From the NCBI GenBank assembly GCA_028864885.1, contig JAGWLR010000010.1, forward strand, positions 1 through 55,645: 55,645 bases of DNA. Direction: 5' to 3'. The notes under the pieces are model-generated. The model made no database searches, was not told where the DNA came from, and saw only the letters and a program-made list of their open reading frames with translations. The stretch is from Burkholderiales bacterium. GTDB lineage: Bacteria > Pseudomonadota > Gammaproteobacteria > Burkholderiales > Burkholderiaceae_C. Below, piece by piece: positions 54,280 through 55,645 of this stretch. Positions within the stretch are counted from its first letter, which is position 1, and every line of letters starts with the position of its first letter. Both the position numbers and the translations under genes were made by a program.

Positions 54280-55645
54280 TCAGACCGATTTGACCACCAC
54301 GCGATTGCGCCCTTCGTGCTTGGCCTGGTAAAGCAGACTGTCGGCCTCGGCGTACACATCTTCGGCGCGCACCAGCGGTGACTCGGGTGTCACCCACACC
54401 AGACCGAAGCTGGCGGTGATGACCTGGTGACCCGAAAGCTCGTGAGGGATACCCATCCCCTCGATGTCGGCCCGGATGCGCTCGATGAAGGCCAGCGCAC
54501 GTTCGACGGGCTCATTGACATTGAGCAGCATGCCAAACTCCTCGCCCCCCAGGCGGAAGAACTGATCGCCTGCCCGCTGCAAATGTTTGTCAATGACCGA
54601 GGCCACTTTCTGCAACACGTTGTCGCCCGCCAGGTGCCCGTAACGATCGTTGTAGAGCTTGAACTGGTCGATGTCGAGCATGCAAAACGCCAAGGGGTGA
54701 CGGTTGCGCAGATGGCGAGCCATCTCTGCCGGGAAGGCCGAGTTGAAGTGCCGCCGATTGAAGGCCCCCGTCAGCTCGTCGGTGATGGCCATCTCGGCCA
54801 GCCGCTGATTGGCTGATTCGAGCGCCCGAGTACGCCGCTGCACCAGGTTTTCGAGCTCGCTGTTGAGTGCCGCCTGGGCACTGAGCGCCTGCTGCTCAGC
54901 CCGCAACTTCTCGGCCTTCAAGGTGTTCATCTGATCGGCCAGACCAAAGGCCAGCAATAGCACTTCGAGGGCCGAGCCGATCTGCAAAAAATTCTCGGTG
55001 ATCAGGTTCGAGGGCAACAGCCCCAACACCCGCAGGTAATACAGCACGACCCCCACGGCCAGGAGCAAAAAGGCCACGCTGAAGTAGCGGGCTGGCCGAT
55101 GACCACGCCACGCCAGCACGCCCCCTATCGCCAGGGCCGTCACGATCTGAGTGGTCCCCACCGGAATGCTCAGCGCAAACGACAAGGCGTAATAGTTGTA
55201 CAAGGCTGGCGACACCGCCAGAAGGTTGCCGATCAACGAGCCCCACAACAGCCGATGCATCCAGCGCGGGGCATTTCTGGCCGTGTCCAGATACGAGACG
55301 GTGAACACACCAAAGGTGGCGTAAGCCAAGGCCGCCGCAATGGGCAACATCTGGTTGTTGAAGGTCGGGGCATCAGGCCACCAGTACTGGAAAGCGTAGC
55401 CTCTGAAAGCAAAGCTCCAGACAAAAAAGGCCGTCACATAGGCGGAGTACAAACCAAACGCGCGCTCCCGAGTGGACAGGAACAGAAACAGGTTGTAGAG
55501 CAGCACGGTCCCCAAGGCGCCGTAGTACAAGCCAAAGGTGAGTGTGTCGGTCTGCACCATTTCAGCGTAGGCCTGGGGTGACCACGCCCGCAGCGTGACA
55601 GCTTCTTGCAAGCCGTCATGGGTAGCCAGCCTGAGATACAGATCC
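54280..55645 (-). CDS. 7TMR-DISM diguanylate cyclase (5' end outside the window)
   Basis: The 3' part of a membrane diguanylate cyclase. The frame is open to the window edge; upstream of the first in-window start it still encodes a plausible sensor-domain end (LYLRLATHDGLQEAVTLRAW), so the true start lies beyond 55645. Seven hydrophobic segments of 7TMR-DISM type are followed by a coiled coil and a GGDEF domain. The active-site loop reads RLGGEEFGMLL (GGEEF), consistent with activity. FRLGG context and DELTGAFNRRHF are conserved. It makes cyclic di-GMP; the signal is unknown. Confidence 0.9.
   Translation of the reverse strand, partial: DLYLRLATHDGLQEAVTLRAWSPQAYAEMVQTDTLTFGLYYGALGTVLLYNLFLFLSTRERAFGLYSAYVTAFFVWSFAFRGYAFQYWWPDAPTFNNQMLPIAAALAYATFGVFTVSYLDTARNAPRWMHRLLWGSLIGNLLAVSPALYNYYALSFALSIPVGTTQIVTALAIGGVLAWRGHRPARYFSVAFLLLAVGVVLYYLRVLGLLPSNLITENFLQIGSALEVLLLAFGLADQMNTLKAEKLRAEQQALSAQAALNSELENLVQRRTRALESANQRLAEMAITDELTGAFNRRHFNSAFPAEMARHLRNRHPLAFCMLDIDQFKLYNDRYGHLAGDNVLQKVASVIDKHLQRAGDQFFRLGGEEFGMLLNVNEPVERALAFIERIRADIEGMGIPHELSGHQVITASFGLVWVTPESPLVRAEDVYAEADSLLYQAKHEGRNRVVVKSV

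Overview
The window looks like chromosome from a betaproteobacterium of the order Burkholderiales. The basis is the core gene order (grxD-ubiX; lytic transglycosylase-proS-rppH; proB-obgE-rpmA-rplU; ctpA-moeB), the high GC content, and protein sequences that read as beta-proteobacterial. A Comamonadaceae or Sphaerotilaceae-like host fits but cannot be fixed from sequence reading alone. Genes are tightly packed: no gap exceeds 300 bases, and I saw no rRNA, tRNA, CRISPR array, insertion sequence or prophage.

Layout. 1-14230 is mostly housekeeping: a fragment of an upstream gene, monothiol glutaredoxin, flavin prenyltransferase UbiX, an SLT transglycosylase, ProRS, RppH, an AdeT-like solute-binding protein, ProB, ObgE with a lysine/alanine-rich tail, L27, L21, a patatin-like lipase, an arginase, a LOG-family protein, a MoeB/ThiF enzyme and the processing protease CtpA. 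14469-17273 is a MASE1-CHASE hybrid histidine kinase. 17289-22668 is a four-gene minus-strand operon (GT2 glycosyltransferase, YdjC-type deacetylase, ArnT-type transferase, membrane NDP-sugar dehydratase). It resembles the pathways that put a free hexosamine on lipid A in Francisella and Bordetella.

23018-25584 holds a tight plus-strand trio that I could not match to a described system: a CheC/CheX-type phosphatase, a CheY-like receiver with a long Pro/Ala linker and an unknown C-terminal domain, and a membrane-anchored coiled-coil protein. It is the best candidate here for an undescribed signalling module.

25546-33279 is accessory metabolism: a small 2Fe-2S ferredoxin, an orphan membrane protein, a TetR-controlled operon (fumarylacetoacetase-fold enzyme, DJ-1/PfpI-like protein, FMN alpha-hydroxyacid dehydrogenase), an exported creatininase/beta-propeller pair, a 100-residue flagellar-rod-like protein and a DUF4404 protein. 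33378-38094 is a translationally coupled operon (alkyl-DHAP-synthase-like flavoenzyme, glycerol-3-phosphate dehydrogenase, FGGY kinase). 38131-39701 is a heavily deleted mgtA/mgtB-type magnesium ATPase pseudogene. 39706-44684 is a TetR regulator diverging from a periplasmic molybdenum hydroxylase (IorA/IorB type) with its own cofactor maturation genes (XdhC, MocA). 44654-51403 has a DUF748/AsmA-like envelope protein and a very large hybrid kinase with a periplasmic solute-binding sensor. 51529-53269 is a NemR/NemA-like electrophile response pair, followed by an SDR dehydrogenase and, at the edge, a truncated 7TMR-DISM diguanylate cyclase.

Regulation visible in the sequence includes a perfect bidirectional terminator after rppH, operator-like palindromes at three TetR genes, and two promoters whose spacing implies leaderless mRNAs. 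Start sites were moved inward from the longest reading frame where Shine-Dalgarno (SD) sequences, signal peptides or family length favoured it. Functional names rest on recognition of motifs and family resemblance, not on database searches.
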